Source: Acidobacteriota bacterium
Lineage (GTDB): Bacteria; Acidobacteriota; UBA6911; RPQK01
NCBI GenBank assembly: GCA_003819755.1
Contig: RPQK01000003.1
Location: 1-34,064, forward strand
Length of the DNA stretch: 34,064 bases
Direction: 5' to 3'
Below the pieces are notes generated by a model. It was not told the origin of the DNA. It ran no database searches and saw only the letters and a program-made list of their open reading frames with translations. The position numbers were made by a program, and so were the translations under genes. How positions within the stretch are numbered: position 1 is the stretch's first letter; each line of letters opens with the position of its first letter. Positions 9,893 to 18,915 of the stretch are shown one piece after another.

Positions 9893-10537
9893 ATGGAGTT
9901 ACTTGTTGAAGAGGCGATTACGGAATACTCCGACAGGCATACGAGCGAGGTAAATCCCTTGCTCCGGGAGCTTCTGGCTGAGACAGAGGCGAGAACCGGG
10001 AAACTGGACTGGAGCATCGGGAAAGTCCAGGGTCAGTTCCTCAGAATGCTTGTCGGCTTGTCACAAGCGAAGTTCATTGTCGAGCTCGGAACTTTGACCG
10101 GCTTCTCCGCCTTGATCATGGCTGAAGCCTTGCCGCCGGACGGCCGTGTCCTCACCTGTGACAGCGACGCGGTGCACGCTGAGATCGCACGCAGTTTCTT
10201 TGCTCGAAGCCCACACGGGAAGAAGATCCAACTCGAGTTCGGGGATGCGATGAAATCGCTCTCCCGCATCCAGTCGGGGACCGTCGACGGGGTGTTTGTC
10301 GATGCGGATAAGGAGCAGTATCCAGGCTACTACGAAGAATCGCTGCGGGTTCTGAAGGTCGGAGGATGGATCGCGATAGACAACGTGCTGTGGGATGGAG
10401 AAGTGGTTGACCCCGAAAACAATGACCCGGACGTGACAGCCATCAAGCGGTTCAACGACAAAGTCCGTGAAGACAACCGGGTCGACAAAGTGATGCTGAC
10501 CATCCGGGACGGGATCTACCTGGTGCGAAAGCGGTGA
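9893..10537 (+). CDS. SAM-dependent O-methyltransferase (caffeoyl-CoA/catechol type)
   Basis: FIVELGTLTGFSALIMAEALPPDGRVLTCDSD..., VFVDADKEQYPGYYEESLRVLKVGGWIAIDNVLWDG. Confidence 0.9.
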   Translation: MELLVEEAITEYSDRHTSEVNPLLRELLAETEARTGKLDWSIGKVQGQFLRMLVGLSQAKFIVELGTLTGFSALIMAEALPPDGRVLTCDSDAVHAEIARSFFARSPHGKKIQLEFGDAMKSLSRIQSGTVDGVFVDADKEQYPGYYEESLRVLKVGGWIAIDNVLWDGEVVDPENNDPDVTAIKRFNDKVREDNRVDKVMLTIRDGIYLVRKR

Positions 10538-10552
10538 AGGGCGGGGTGATAG

Positions 10553-10723
10553 AGTGACAAGGTGACAAGGGACACAAGGGACAAGGGACAAGGGACAAGG
10601 GACAGAAGGGACAGAAGGGACAGAAGGGACACAAGCGAAAGCGACAACGCGATTCCCCGTCGCTGATGTCCCTTGTGTCCTTCTGTCCCTTCTGTCCCTT
10701 CTGTCCCTTGTGTCCCTCGTCAC
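10553..10723. repeat. Inverted repeat with GGGACAA / GGGACAGAA tandem arms
   Basis: gtgacaagggacacaagggacaagggac...gggacagaagggacag / ctgtcccttctgtcccttctgtcccttgtgtccctcgtcac; lies between convergent genes. Confidence 0.95.
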
Positions 10724-11319
10724 TTCGGCGCGGGCTGTTCGACCCAGACGGACGCCTTCTTGGCCCAACTGGTGTCCTTGTACCTGGACTGGAACTGTCG
10801 GCCGGTTTCGGTCAGCGCGTTGCCATCGCCGGTGTCCTTGTATCTTGACACCCCGGTCCAATACAGAGCCTCGGGGGCCGCCTCCGAGCTCGGGAACTGT
10901 TCAACGACGGACTGAAATCGCTTTTCCGCGTCCTTGAACTGACCGTGAGAGAAAGCGAGTTTCGCGAGTCCGAGCTCTAACTGTGCCAGGAAATCATCCA
11001 CCGGGAGAAAACCTTCGAATCGATGTTGCTCCTTACCCTCTGAATCCAGAATGATCGCCGTCGGCGTCCATTGTGCGCCGAACCTCTGGAACATGTCGGG
11101 TTGTTCCTTCACGTGGATCTTGACGGGGACGAATTCCTGACTGATGTACTTGCGGACTCGGTCATTGGTGTAAACCTCGGCATCCAGCCGAGCGCATCCC
11201 GCTCACATCGGCGCGGCGCTGAAATCGAGCAGCACCGGCCGTTTGTTTTTGCGGGCCTCTGCCAAGGCAGAGTCGACGTTGCGATTCCAGTTTATTTCCA
11301 TGCCACTAGTATTCTGCAT
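10720..11319 (-). CDS. Putative selenoprotein: thioredoxin-fold protein with UxxC motif and C-terminal TPR-like region (in-frame UGA at 11203-11205 read as Sec)
   Basis: Conceptual translation MQNTSGMEINWNRNVDSALAEARKNKRPVLLDFSAAPM-UGA-AGCARLDAEVYTNDRVRKYISQEFVPVKIHVKEQPDMFQRFGAQWTPTAIILDSEG... One frame continues on both sides of the TGA; cis-Pro WTPT present. Start is 11319 or 11301. The ORF track shows only 10720-11112. Confidence 0.8.
11176..11192 (-). promoter_or_regulatory. Candidate bacterial SECIS stem-loop
   Basis: Minus-strand ctcggc-TGGAT-gccgag: perfect 6-bp stem, 5-nt loop with G at position 2, loop starts 16 nt after the UGA. Confidence 0.7.
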
Positions 11320-11362
11320 AGTGGCACAAAGGGGAAGAGAACCGCCGAGCTTCGCCGCGACC

Positions 11363-11935
11363 CTACTTCTTTTCCGCGAGATCCTTCAGTACGCGGGTCA
11401 GGGTCTGGTTAAAGAGCTCGGGATTCTCGAGCATCGGGTAATGCCCCATATGCTTGAGAACGACGGCGTCGAAATCCCGGTAAACCTGCCGATTTGCCTC
11501 AATGTCCGTGGGAAACAGGTCTCCGTTGATGCAACGGATCGGGATAAGAAGTCCCTTCAAGGGGGCGGTGAAGTCATATGTCCCGAGGCTTTCCATTATT
11601 GACGCAGCCGTCTCGGGCTGGTTGTCCAGCATCTGCTTCTCCACCCATGCGTACAACTTGGGATCGGTGTCGGGATGCAAAAGCGCCCGCACCATCTTCT
11701 TCATTGTCGGCGTGAAATCGTCCCGAAAGGCTTTGGCCTGCTCTTTTGCCCAATTGGCCGGAGGTTTCTGGGCCAGGCTCTGAAGGCTGTCGACCGCAAT
11801 GACGGCCATGGCCCGCTTAGGCATGAGCCGGGTGGCTTGCAGGGCGACCGGACCACCCAGCGAATTGCCCAGGATGACCACCCGGCGCAGTCCCTCCTTT
11901 TCTACTACCGTCTGTACATCCTTCGCAAAGGGCAC
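11363..11935 (-). pseudogene. N-terminally truncated alpha/beta hydrolase
   Basis: Retains ...DVQTVVEKEGLRRVVILGNSLGGPVALQATRL... and the C-terminal GHYPMLENPELF, but no N-terminal strands or HG oxyanion motif. The RBS-ATG at 11976 (ggaggagatATG) opens a 23-codon ORF in another frame. Confidence 0.6.
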
Positions 11936-12065
11936 GATACCCCAAGCTTTCCGGTCAACAGGACCTTGGTTAACATATCTCCTCCAGGTTTTAGGTTTTG
12001 GGAAAATTCAGCGAGGCGGGCGCTTAGGCAGAGGATACACCAAAACCGGCGGGAATCAAGCGAGA

Positions 12066-12125
12066 TCAAAGGGACACAAGGGACATGCGTCCGCCTGCTT
12101 TGTCGCTTGTGTCCCTTCTGTCCCT
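12066..12125. repeat. Short inverted repeat, GGGACACAA / TTGTGTCCC family
   Basis: caaagggacacaagggac...gcttgtgtcccttctgtccct, abutting the stop codon of the next CDS. Confidence 0.85.
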
Positions 12126-15100
12126 ACTCCACCTTGAAAGTCCTGATTTGGCCTTGCAGGCCAGCCGTCATTTTTTGCAGCTGGTCCGCAGTGGCGGCGA
12201 CGTTCTGGGTTCCGGCGGCCACGTGCTCGGCGGTGGTGGCGATGGCCGACACGCTGCTGTTGATGTGCTCGGAGTTGCTTGAAAGCTGGTTGGCCGCTGT
12301 CGCCAGCTGCTCAATGCCGGCGACGACCTGCTGGGAGGCGCGTATGACCTCCTGCAAGGCCGAACCAGCCTGTAAGGTAAGCTCCCGCCCCTTGTCTGCC
12401 TCAGCGGTGCTGTTCGAGATCACCTGGGTGGTGGCCGCGATCCCCTCCTGTATTTTGATGATCGTCTGATTGATATCGCGCACCGACTGCCGGGTCCGTT
12501 CGGCCAGATTGCGGACCTCGTCTGCCACCACGGCGAAACCCTTGCCCGCTTCTCCGGCCCGGGCGGCTTCAACGGCGGCGTTGAGCGCCAGCAGATTGAT
12601 CTGAAAGGCGATGCTCTCGATCACGCTGACAATTTTGCCGATTGAAGAACTGCTCTCGTGGAGTCGTTCGACCAATGAGGATGTGTGACTGATATCGTCG
12701 GTCATTCGCCGCGTACTGTCGAGGGTTTGAGTGAGTACCCGGCCCCCGTCCTGGGCTGTCTCACCCGCCTGCCGGGCATTTTCAGAGGCAAGTGAAGCGC
12801 TTCGGCTGGTCTCCAGTATGGCACTCGACATCTCCTCGATCGCGGCGGATACGCTCTGGGCGTGCGCCGACTGTTCCTCCGAACCGGCCGCCATCTGCGT
12901 GGCATTCAGCAGCAGGGTTCCGCTCGCTTCCGCCGTTGTGTTGACGAGTTGGGTCACCGCCGCCAGCATCGTGCGGATATTGGCGACGGCCCGGTTGAGC
13001 CCGGCGATGAGACTCCCGATCTCGTCCTGGCGTTCCGCCTGAAGACAAATCGTGAGATCGCCGTTGGAGAACTTCTCGATTTCGGTGAGAATCCGGCTGA
13101 CATTACCCCGGAGGTAGGAATGGTTTCGCTCCAGTTCCTGCATGAGGCGGTCGCGTCCCTCCTCGGCCCGCTTCGTTGCGGCAATTTCGTCGTTCAGTTT
13201 GCGGTTGATCTTCTCCAGCCGCTGCCGGCGTCGTCGCGCGTTCAGAGTGATGGTGAAGACGACGGCGGTGACGGTGAGCCCCGCCAGGAGGCGGAACCAG
13301 AGAGTCGCCCAGAAGGGAGGGGCGATATGAAGGGCCACAGACGTGCCCTCTTCGTTCCAGTGGCCGTCGTTGTTTGAACCCCTCACTCGGAACACGTAAT
13401 CGCCTGGATCGATGTTCGTGTAGACTGCGGTCCGTTGAGCGCCCACATTGTTCCAGTCATTGTCAAATCCATCCAGCTTATAGGCGTACTGATTCCGTTC
13501 GGGGGCGGAGAAATCAAGCGCGGCAAATTCAAACGCGAAGGACGACTGGAGATAAGAAAGAGCGATTTCTTTCGTCTCGCTGATCTGTCGCCGAAGGATC
13601 GAGTCTTTGCCGACCGTTACGCTCTTGTTGCCGATCCTGAAATCGGTCAATAGGACGGCTGGTATCGCCTCGTTTTCGAGAATTCGGTCGGGATAAATGA
13701 GGTTGAAGCCGTTGTTGACCCCTCCCAGATAGACCGAGCCTTCTCGGGTGGTCATCGCGGCGGCTCGGTTGAACTCGCTACCAAGAATCCCGTCGGCCTT
13801 GGAGTAGATTCTCACCTGCCCGGATTTCGGGTCCAGCCGATACAGGCCTCTTCCTGTTCCGACCCACAAAAGTCCCTGCCGGTCCTTGGTCAGGCTGGTG
13901 ACTTCGCTGAGTGGCAGACTGGTTTGAACGGGAAGGAATTTGCCGCTGGCTTTCTCGAACCGGTCGAGTCCCTGGTCGGACGCCACGTAAAAAGTCCCCG
14001 GAGACATCTCCTCAACGGCTTGGACGTGATCGCCAGAGATGCTCGACCGGTTATTCTCATCGTGGCGATAAGAAGTCACTTTGTCGGTTCGTGGATCAAA
14101 AACAAGCAGCCCCGCCTCGGTCCCGACCAGAAACTGGCCTTCCGAGTCCTTGAAGACCAGGGTCGCGTGAAGGGTCGACGTCACGCGGGTGCTCCGGCCT
14201 GTGGCCGGATCGAAGACAACCAGGCCGTTCGGATTTGTGGCCAGGACCAGGCGACCCTTCAGATCCTCGTCTATGCCGAAAATGTTATTGTTGGGCAGGC
14301 TGCCGTTCTGGCGAGTGAAGTAACGGAAGGTATTCCGGTCGCGATCGTACAGGTTCAGGCCACCGTCCCATGTGCCTAACCAGAGGTTCCCTTTGCTGTC
14401 CTCAAAGGCCTCCAGAACTGCGTCACGGTTAAGTCCGCTGTTGCCTGTATTAAAGTGGGTAAAACTCCGGGTTCGGGGATTGAATCGGTCTAACCCTCCG
14501 CCGTCGGTGCAGACCCAGATGAAACCTTCGCGATCTTCCAGGAAATCAGTGACCGAGTTGTGGTTCAGGCTGTTAGCGTTACCGGGCACCTTGCTGAAGT
14601 GGAGGATCGCGTCCCCGTTCTTGCGGGTGATGTTGGCCCCGCCGGCGAAGGTTCCCGCCCAGATATCGCCAGACCGGTCCTGATGAATACAGTTGATTGA
14701 CTCGTGATTAAGACTGGAGGGATCGTTCGGATCGGCCCGGTAACGTTCGAACCTGCCGGTTTCGTAATCGTAGCGGCAGAGTCCGCCATTCTCGATGCCG
14801 ATCCAGACCTCGCCGCTTCGGTCCGCGTAAAGACAAAAAGCGTTGAGCCCGGCCAGTTCGTCCATTCGTTCAAACACCGGCTCTTGTCGGCCTAGATTGA
14901 ACCTCGAGACCCCTTCGCTCGATCCGACCCAGAGGTAGTTCCGCCCGTCCAGTGCCAGCTGAGTCAGATTGTTGCTTGGAAGGCTTGACGGATTGGAAGC
15001 ATCAGCCAGGAATCGAGTGGCGCGTTCGGATACGGGATCAAACCGGTTCAGGCCGCCGGCGGTCGCAACCCAGAGTCGCCCGGAACTTTCCGGGACAGCA

Positions 15101-15756
15101 AATCTGACCGTCCCTGCAGTCAGAGTGCTCGAATTGCTGGGATCGTGCCGAACTACCTTCGCCTGCCGGGTCGCAGGATCGAATCGAACGAGCCCGCCCT
15201 CCGTACAGAGCCAAAGGCGGCCGGCCGGGTCACCGGTTATGCAGTGCACGACTGGGCCTATCCCCTCGACCGGAGCAGCGTTCTTTTCCCCCAGCGAAGG
15301 GTCGGCAAAGTTGACGAAATCGTTTGTTTCGGGCTGGTAGAGGCTCAAACCAGCCTCTGTCCCGATCCAAAGTCGCTTTCGGTTGTCCTCGTACAAGCAG
15401 GTGATGTTGTTGTTGATTATGCTGTTGGGGCTATTCTGCCTCTGATACACGACGAAACGGTAGCCATCGTACCGGTCAAGCCCGTTGCCCGTACCCAGCC
15501 ACATGAAGCCCCGGCTGTCTTGGAGAAGCGCTCTGACCAGCGATTTCGACAACCCGTCTTCGGCCGTAAGGTGCCGGAACCGCAACGAGCGGGCTTCGAC
15601 AGTCAGACCTGCGAAGAAACAAACCAGAGTGGCAAGTGTGAGGAGCGGTGGCAGAACACCCGCGCTCCCGAGAGTAGCGCGCCCCCAGTGAGAAGACACA
15701 GCTTGACCCTCGGTGCTGGGGTTCCTCATGACCAGCAGATTATGTACGTTTGCCAC
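12124..15756 (-). CDS. Two-component-regulator beta-propeller (Reg_prop) + Y_Y_Y sensor fused to methyl-accepting chemotaxis signalling domain
   Basis: Repeated D..G.lWvGT.gGL.r.d propeller blades; Y_Y_Y-like [14 protein letters not shown]...[21 protein letters not shown]-like segment; MCP hairpin [40 protein letters not shown]. Confidence 0.9.
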   Translation of the reverse strand: MANVHNLLVMRNPSTEGQAVSSHWGRATLGSAGVLPPLLTLATLVCFFAGLTVEARSLRFRHLTAEDGLSKSLVRALLQDSRGFMWLGTGNGLDRYDGYRFVVYQRQNSPNSIINNNITCLYEDNRKRLWIGTEAGLSLYQPETNDFVNFADPSLGEKNAAPVEGIGPVVHCITGDPAGRLWLCTEGGLVRFDPATRQAKVVRHDPSNSSTLTAGTVRFAVPESSGRLWVATAGGLNRFDPVSERATRFLADASNPSSLPSNNLTQLALDGRNYLWVGSSEGVSRFNLGRQEPVFERMDELAGLNAFCLYADRSGEVWIGIENGGLCRYDYETGRFERYRADPNDPSSLNHESINCIHQDRSGDIWAGTFAGGANITRKNGDAILHFSKVPGNANSLNHNSVTDFLEDREGFIWVCTDGGGLDRFNPRTRSFTHFNTGNSGLNRDAVLEAFEDSKGNLWLGTWDGGLNLYDRDRNTFRYFTRQNGSLPNNNIFGIDEDLKGRLVLATNPNGLVVFDPATGRSTRVTSTLHATLVFKDSEGQFLVGTEAGLLVFDPRTDKVTSYRHDENNRSSISGDHVQAVEEMSPGTFYVASDQGLDRFEKASGKFLPVQTSLPLSEVTSLTKDRQGLLWVGTGRGLYRLDPKSGQVRIYSKADGILGSEFNRAAAMTTREGSVYLGGVNNGFNLIYPDRILENEAIPAVLLTDFRIGNKSVTVGKDSILRRQISETKEIALSYLQSSFAFEFAALDFSAPERNQYAYKLDGFDNDWNNVGAQRTAVYTNIDPGDYVFRVRGSNNDGHWNEEGTSVALHIAPPFWATLWFRLLAGLTVTAVVFTITLNARRRRQRLEKINRKLNDEIAATKRAEEGRDRLMQELERNHSYLRGNVSRILTEIEKFSNGDLTICLQAERQDEIGSLIAGLNRAVANIRTMLAAVTQLVNTTAEASGTLLLNATQMAAGSEEQSAHAQSVSAAIEEMSSAILETSRSASLASENARQAGETAQDGGRVLTQTLDSTRRMTDDISHTSSLVERLHESSSSIGKIVSVIESIAFQINLLALNAAVEAARAGEAGKGFAVVADEVRNLAERTRQSVRDINQTIIKIQEGIAATTQVISNSTAEADKGRELTLQAGSALQEVIRASQQVVAGIEQLATAANQLSSNSEHINSSVSAIATTAEHVAAGTQNVAATADQLQKMTAGLQGQIRTFKVE

Positions 15757-15848
15757 CCAATAGCAAAGTGAAAGTGGAACGCGGTCCGCTAACCTGCGTA
15801 GAATTGGATGTTGACCGGAAGTGAGTCAAGAAGCGGAAGGAGAACAAT

Positions 15849-16376
15849 ATGAGAACCAAGCTTTTGATTCCCGCCGCAGTTATTGCCGCCGCGATCGGTC
15901 TGATCGGGGCCCAACAACGTCAGGCCCCGCTTAGTCCGCCGGCTGAAACCTCCGTCACGATCGACGGAAAGATGATCAGTATCAAATACTCCGCGCCGTC
16001 TATGCGCGGGCGCAAGATTTTCGGTGGGCTTGAGCCGTATGGAAAGGTCTGGCGCGCCGGAGCAAACGCGGCGACCGCATTCCATACCGATGCTGATATC
16101 GATCTTGGAGGCCTCGCCGTTCCCAAAGGCGACTACACTCTCTACGTCTGGTTGGCAGAAGACCAATGGGAGCTGATCGTGAACAAGCAGACCGGCCAGT
16201 GGGGAACCAGGTACGATCAGCAAATGGATCTGGGCCGGGTGAAAATGAAGATGAGCAAGCCTCCAGCGCCGATCGAAACCTTCAAAATAACTCTCTCAGA
16301 GGCGGGCGCCCATGCAGGTAACCTCGAAATGGCTTGGGAAAACACCACCGCGTCTGTGCCCTTTACGGTGAAGTGA
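15849..16376 (+). CDS. DUF2911 domain-containing secreted protein
   Basis: Signal peptide; YSAPSMRGRKIFGGLEPYGKVWRAGANAATAF...GDYTLYVW. Confidence 0.85.
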   Translation: MRTKLLIPAAVIAAAIGLIGAQQRQAPLSPPAETSVTIDGKMISIKYSAPSMRGRKIFGGLEPYGKVWRAGANAATAFHTDADIDLGGLAVPKGDYTLYVWLAEDQWELIVNKQTGQWGTRYDQQMDLGRVKMKMSKPPAPIETFKITLSEAGAHAGNLEMAWENTTASVPFTVK

Positions 16377-16406
16377 AGGCTGGGAATTACGCTGAAGAAA
16401 CGGTGA

Positions 16407-16516
16407 CGGTTGCCGATTGCGGTTGTTATCCAGAATCACACGAATTACACAAATTGGGACGAAGCTAATTCGTGTAATTCGTGTAATTCCTGGATGACAA
16501 CCGCTATCGGCAACCG
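16407..16516. repeat. ~50-bp near-perfect hairpin with ACACGAATT units and unique outer stem
   Basis: Left CGGTTGCCGATTGCGGTTGTTATCCAG-AATCACACGAATTACACAAATT; right-arm reverse complement CGGTTGCCGATAGCGGTTGTCATCCAGGAATTACACGAATTACACGAATT. Confidence 0.95.
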
Positions 16517-16613
16517 ATTTGATTTTCCTTCCCGAATACCTTACTCTGCTCAAGTCCTCGACGCCTACCAAACGAGTGACGAAAAAATCAGTGGTTCTCC
16601 AATTGGAGGTTTG

Positions 16614-18380
16614 ATGGGTTCAGACTCTTCCGCCGGACCCGGTCCGGCTTCGGTAATAACGGCGGGTGAAGCGCCAGGGAACGGAGATTCCGGCGGCAAA
16701 TTGATCGTCCTCACCGCCCCGTTGACGGAATGTATCGATCATGCCGGCTACTTCATCCAGATGGCCATTGCCTCTCTCCCGGCTTGGATGGAATGGGTGA
16801 TCGACAAGAAGTACCCGGCCTGGCGTAAGGTGGAACGGCATGAAGACGGTTCAGCCAAATACATGCCGGCCGGACTCAGAGTGCTGGAACAGTCGCTTCG
16901 CCGCCACTATTCAGCGGATGATATCGCTGTCTGCTTTCCCGAAGACCTGGCCCGTTTCCTGGGCCCCAGAACGCGGGTCGTTGCCGTTTCGACCCACAAT
17001 CCGCTGGGCGTGACGTTCGCTGCCGGCGTATACACCTCGATTTTTGGAAACTCGCGGCTGCCGATCAACTCGGCCCACGCTCGCGCCGCCTTCGCCGCCA
17101 TCAAGTCGAGCCCGTACCGTCATTTGTTTAAGGTGATCGTGGGCGGGTCGGGCGGCTGGCAGATCAGTCAAACGGATTCTTACGAGGAGCTGGGCGTCGA
17201 CTGCGTGGTCCAGGGGCGGAGCGAATCGGCCGACTGCATGAATCTCTTCGACATGGCAATCCGGGGCGAGGAACTGCCTCGTGAGATCAGCGTCGCTCAC
17301 CCCCTAAACCGTGACGATATCCTGGTGCCCGAGGCGCGGACGACCTTTGGCGTCATTGAAATGACGACAGGATGCGGTCGCCGGTGCAATTTCTGTCTGC
17401 CGGATCTCAACCCTCAAATAGACGTCCCGAAGGACAAGATAATGGCGGCCGTGCGGGCGAACGTCGCCGCCGGGAACAAGCAGATCTCCCTGGCCACGGA
17501 GGACATGTTCATTTGGGGCCAGGTTCGGACGGGGACACCGTTTTTCTTTCCGAATCGTGAGGCGCTCGTGGACCTGTTCCGCGAGATAGTCGAAACGCCT
17601 GGCGTGGAGCAGCACATTCTCAGTCACTGCACCATGGCTCCTGCCGTCGTCGACCCGCAGCTCATTCGGGAGTTGTCGGAGATCCTCCTGGAGAAGAGTC
17701 CGGTTCATCTGCCGCGGGTCAGCCGGCACCCAAAGAAGAAGATCTTGTCGCCCCTGATCGGGCTCGAAACGGGCTCGGTGCGACTGGCACGCCAGCTGAT
17801 GCCGAGCAAGGCCGTTCCGTTCGCCGTCGACGACTGGCCGAGCGTGGTTCTCGAGGGTCTGCGTATCATGAACGAGAACAACTGGTTCCCGGTCATGACG
17901 TTGATGGTGGGAAACCCCGGCGAGACGGATGACGATGTCATGGCGACGCTCGACGTCGTGTACGAGATTGAGCGGCGCGGTCTTTTCGCCTTCATGGTGC
18001 CCTCGGTGTTCACGCCGCTTCACGACACGCGGATGGAGAACAAGAAGGGAGTCACCGAGACGAAGCATCTCTCGGCGCTTCAGTGGCAGCTGCTCATGAA
18101 GTGCTGGAAGATGAACCTTCGTCCGGGACAGTACAGCTGGTGGGGACCCCTTGCCTGGCGCTTCGGCTCGTTCCTTTTGTGGCTGTTCCGACTCCGGCGA
18201 TTGAACGGACCCTATTTCACCTGGCCGCTCTTGTTGTTCGCCGGTGCGCTGCCGGAGAGTTGGATGGGGAAGCTCAGGAAGATCTACATAGGGAAGCCGC
18301 TAAAGACGAAGACTCGTGCGGAGCTGATCGAAAGCCTCCGGCCCAGCCATCGGAGCTTCATCCGCGAGGACGTGGCCTGA
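16614..18380 (+). CDS. B12-binding-type radical SAM protein
   Basis: ATG at 16614 after ggaggt; CxxxCxxC motif TTGCGRRCNFCLPD; SPLIGLETGS; GNPGETDDDV. Confidence 0.85.
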   Translation: MGSDSSAGPGPASVITAGEAPGNGDSGGKLIVLTAPLTECIDHAGYFIQMAIASLPAWMEWVIDKKYPAWRKVERHEDGSAKYMPAGLRVLEQSLRRHYSADDIAVCFPEDLARFLGPRTRVVAVSTHNPLGVTFAAGVYTSIFGNSRLPINSAHARAAFAAIKSSPYRHLFKVIVGGSGGWQISQTDSYEELGVDCVVQGRSESADCMNLFDMAIRGEELPREISVAHPLNRDDILVPEARTTFGVIEMTTGCGRRCNFCLPDLNPQIDVPKDKIMAAVRANVAAGNKQISLATEDMFIWGQVRTGTPFFFPNREALVDLFREIVETPGVEQHILSHCTMAPAVVDPQLIRELSEILLEKSPVHLPRVSRHPKKKILSPLIGLETGSVRLARQLMPSKAVPFAVDDWPSVVLEGLRIMNENNWFPVMTLMVGNPGETDDDVMATLDVVYEIERRGLFAFMVPSVFTPLHDTRMENKKGVTETKHLSALQWQLLMKCWKMNLRPGQYSWWGPLAWRFGSFLLWLFRLRRLNGPYFTWPLLLFAGALPESWMGKLRKIYIGKPLKTKTRAELIESLRPSHRSFIREDVA

Positions 18381-18392
18381 GGAGGTACAGAT

Positions 18393-18423
18393 ACAGAGCC
18401 GCGTCGAATGGGCGCGGCTTTGT
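18393..18423 (+). terminator. Rho-independent-like hairpin after radical SAM gene
   Basis: acagagccgcg tcgaatggg cgcggctttgt: 11-bp stem with one G-U pair; weak T tract. Confidence 0.6.
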
Positions 18424-18454
18424 AGCTGAGCCCGATACTCTCAGAGAGATGGCC

Positions 18455-18539
18455 TGACACCCGTGCTGCGCGTGACTCGGGCGCGCTGGACTGCTGTGGC
18501 GTGTGTGCGAAGCCTCTGGCAGCCATCGCACGGGTGTCA
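18455..18539. repeat. 85-bp element bounded by perfect 11-bp inverted repeats
   Basis: TGACACCCGTG ... CACGGGTGTCA; inner gcgcg/cgcgc stem possible. Confidence 0.6.
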
Positions 18540-18711
18540 TTCCCATCTGCTCTCTTACTACGCGTCGCCTGCCAAAAGTGTCTTCGTTCCCGGCACTCTT
18601 AACGAAGATTTAACAACTCGCCTGATCCATTCGCTCGCTCGCTTCATCTCTACAAGTGACGGACACGATCGCAAGAAATAAGTTCAGTTTGGCGTCCCAG
18701 GCGCCAAAGCA

Positions 18712-18753
18712 GGAGGCACAGGCGGGATTCCCCTCCTCTTCGCTTGTGCCTCC
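18712..18753. repeat. Small hairpin upstream of SpoIIE-like gene
   Basis: ggaggcacaggcg ... cgcttgtgcctcc (12/13 pairs, 16-nt loop). Confidence 0.6.
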
Positions 18754-18915
18754 GATTTTGGGATTTGCTTCTTCTCGCCTCCGGTTTGCCGGCGGGTTGA
18801 GCTACGAGCGCTGCGGCCCCCCCAGTCGCGGAAACTTACCCGCTGCCGGTTCGTATAAGGAAGTATCCCTCCTCACCAAGCTCACTTACGGTACTATGGG
18901 GGGACAGGATTGACT

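Noticed and set aside
9300-10017. N-terminal extension of the 761-aa minus ORF (VanZ)
   Set aside because: Runs antisense through 9367-9747, through a repeat hairpin and into the methyltransferase; not a plausible coding extension.
10061-10861. 266-aa minus ORF across the GGGACAGAA repeat
   Set aside because: Antisense to the O-methyltransferase and composed of repeat translation ([19 protein letters not shown]).
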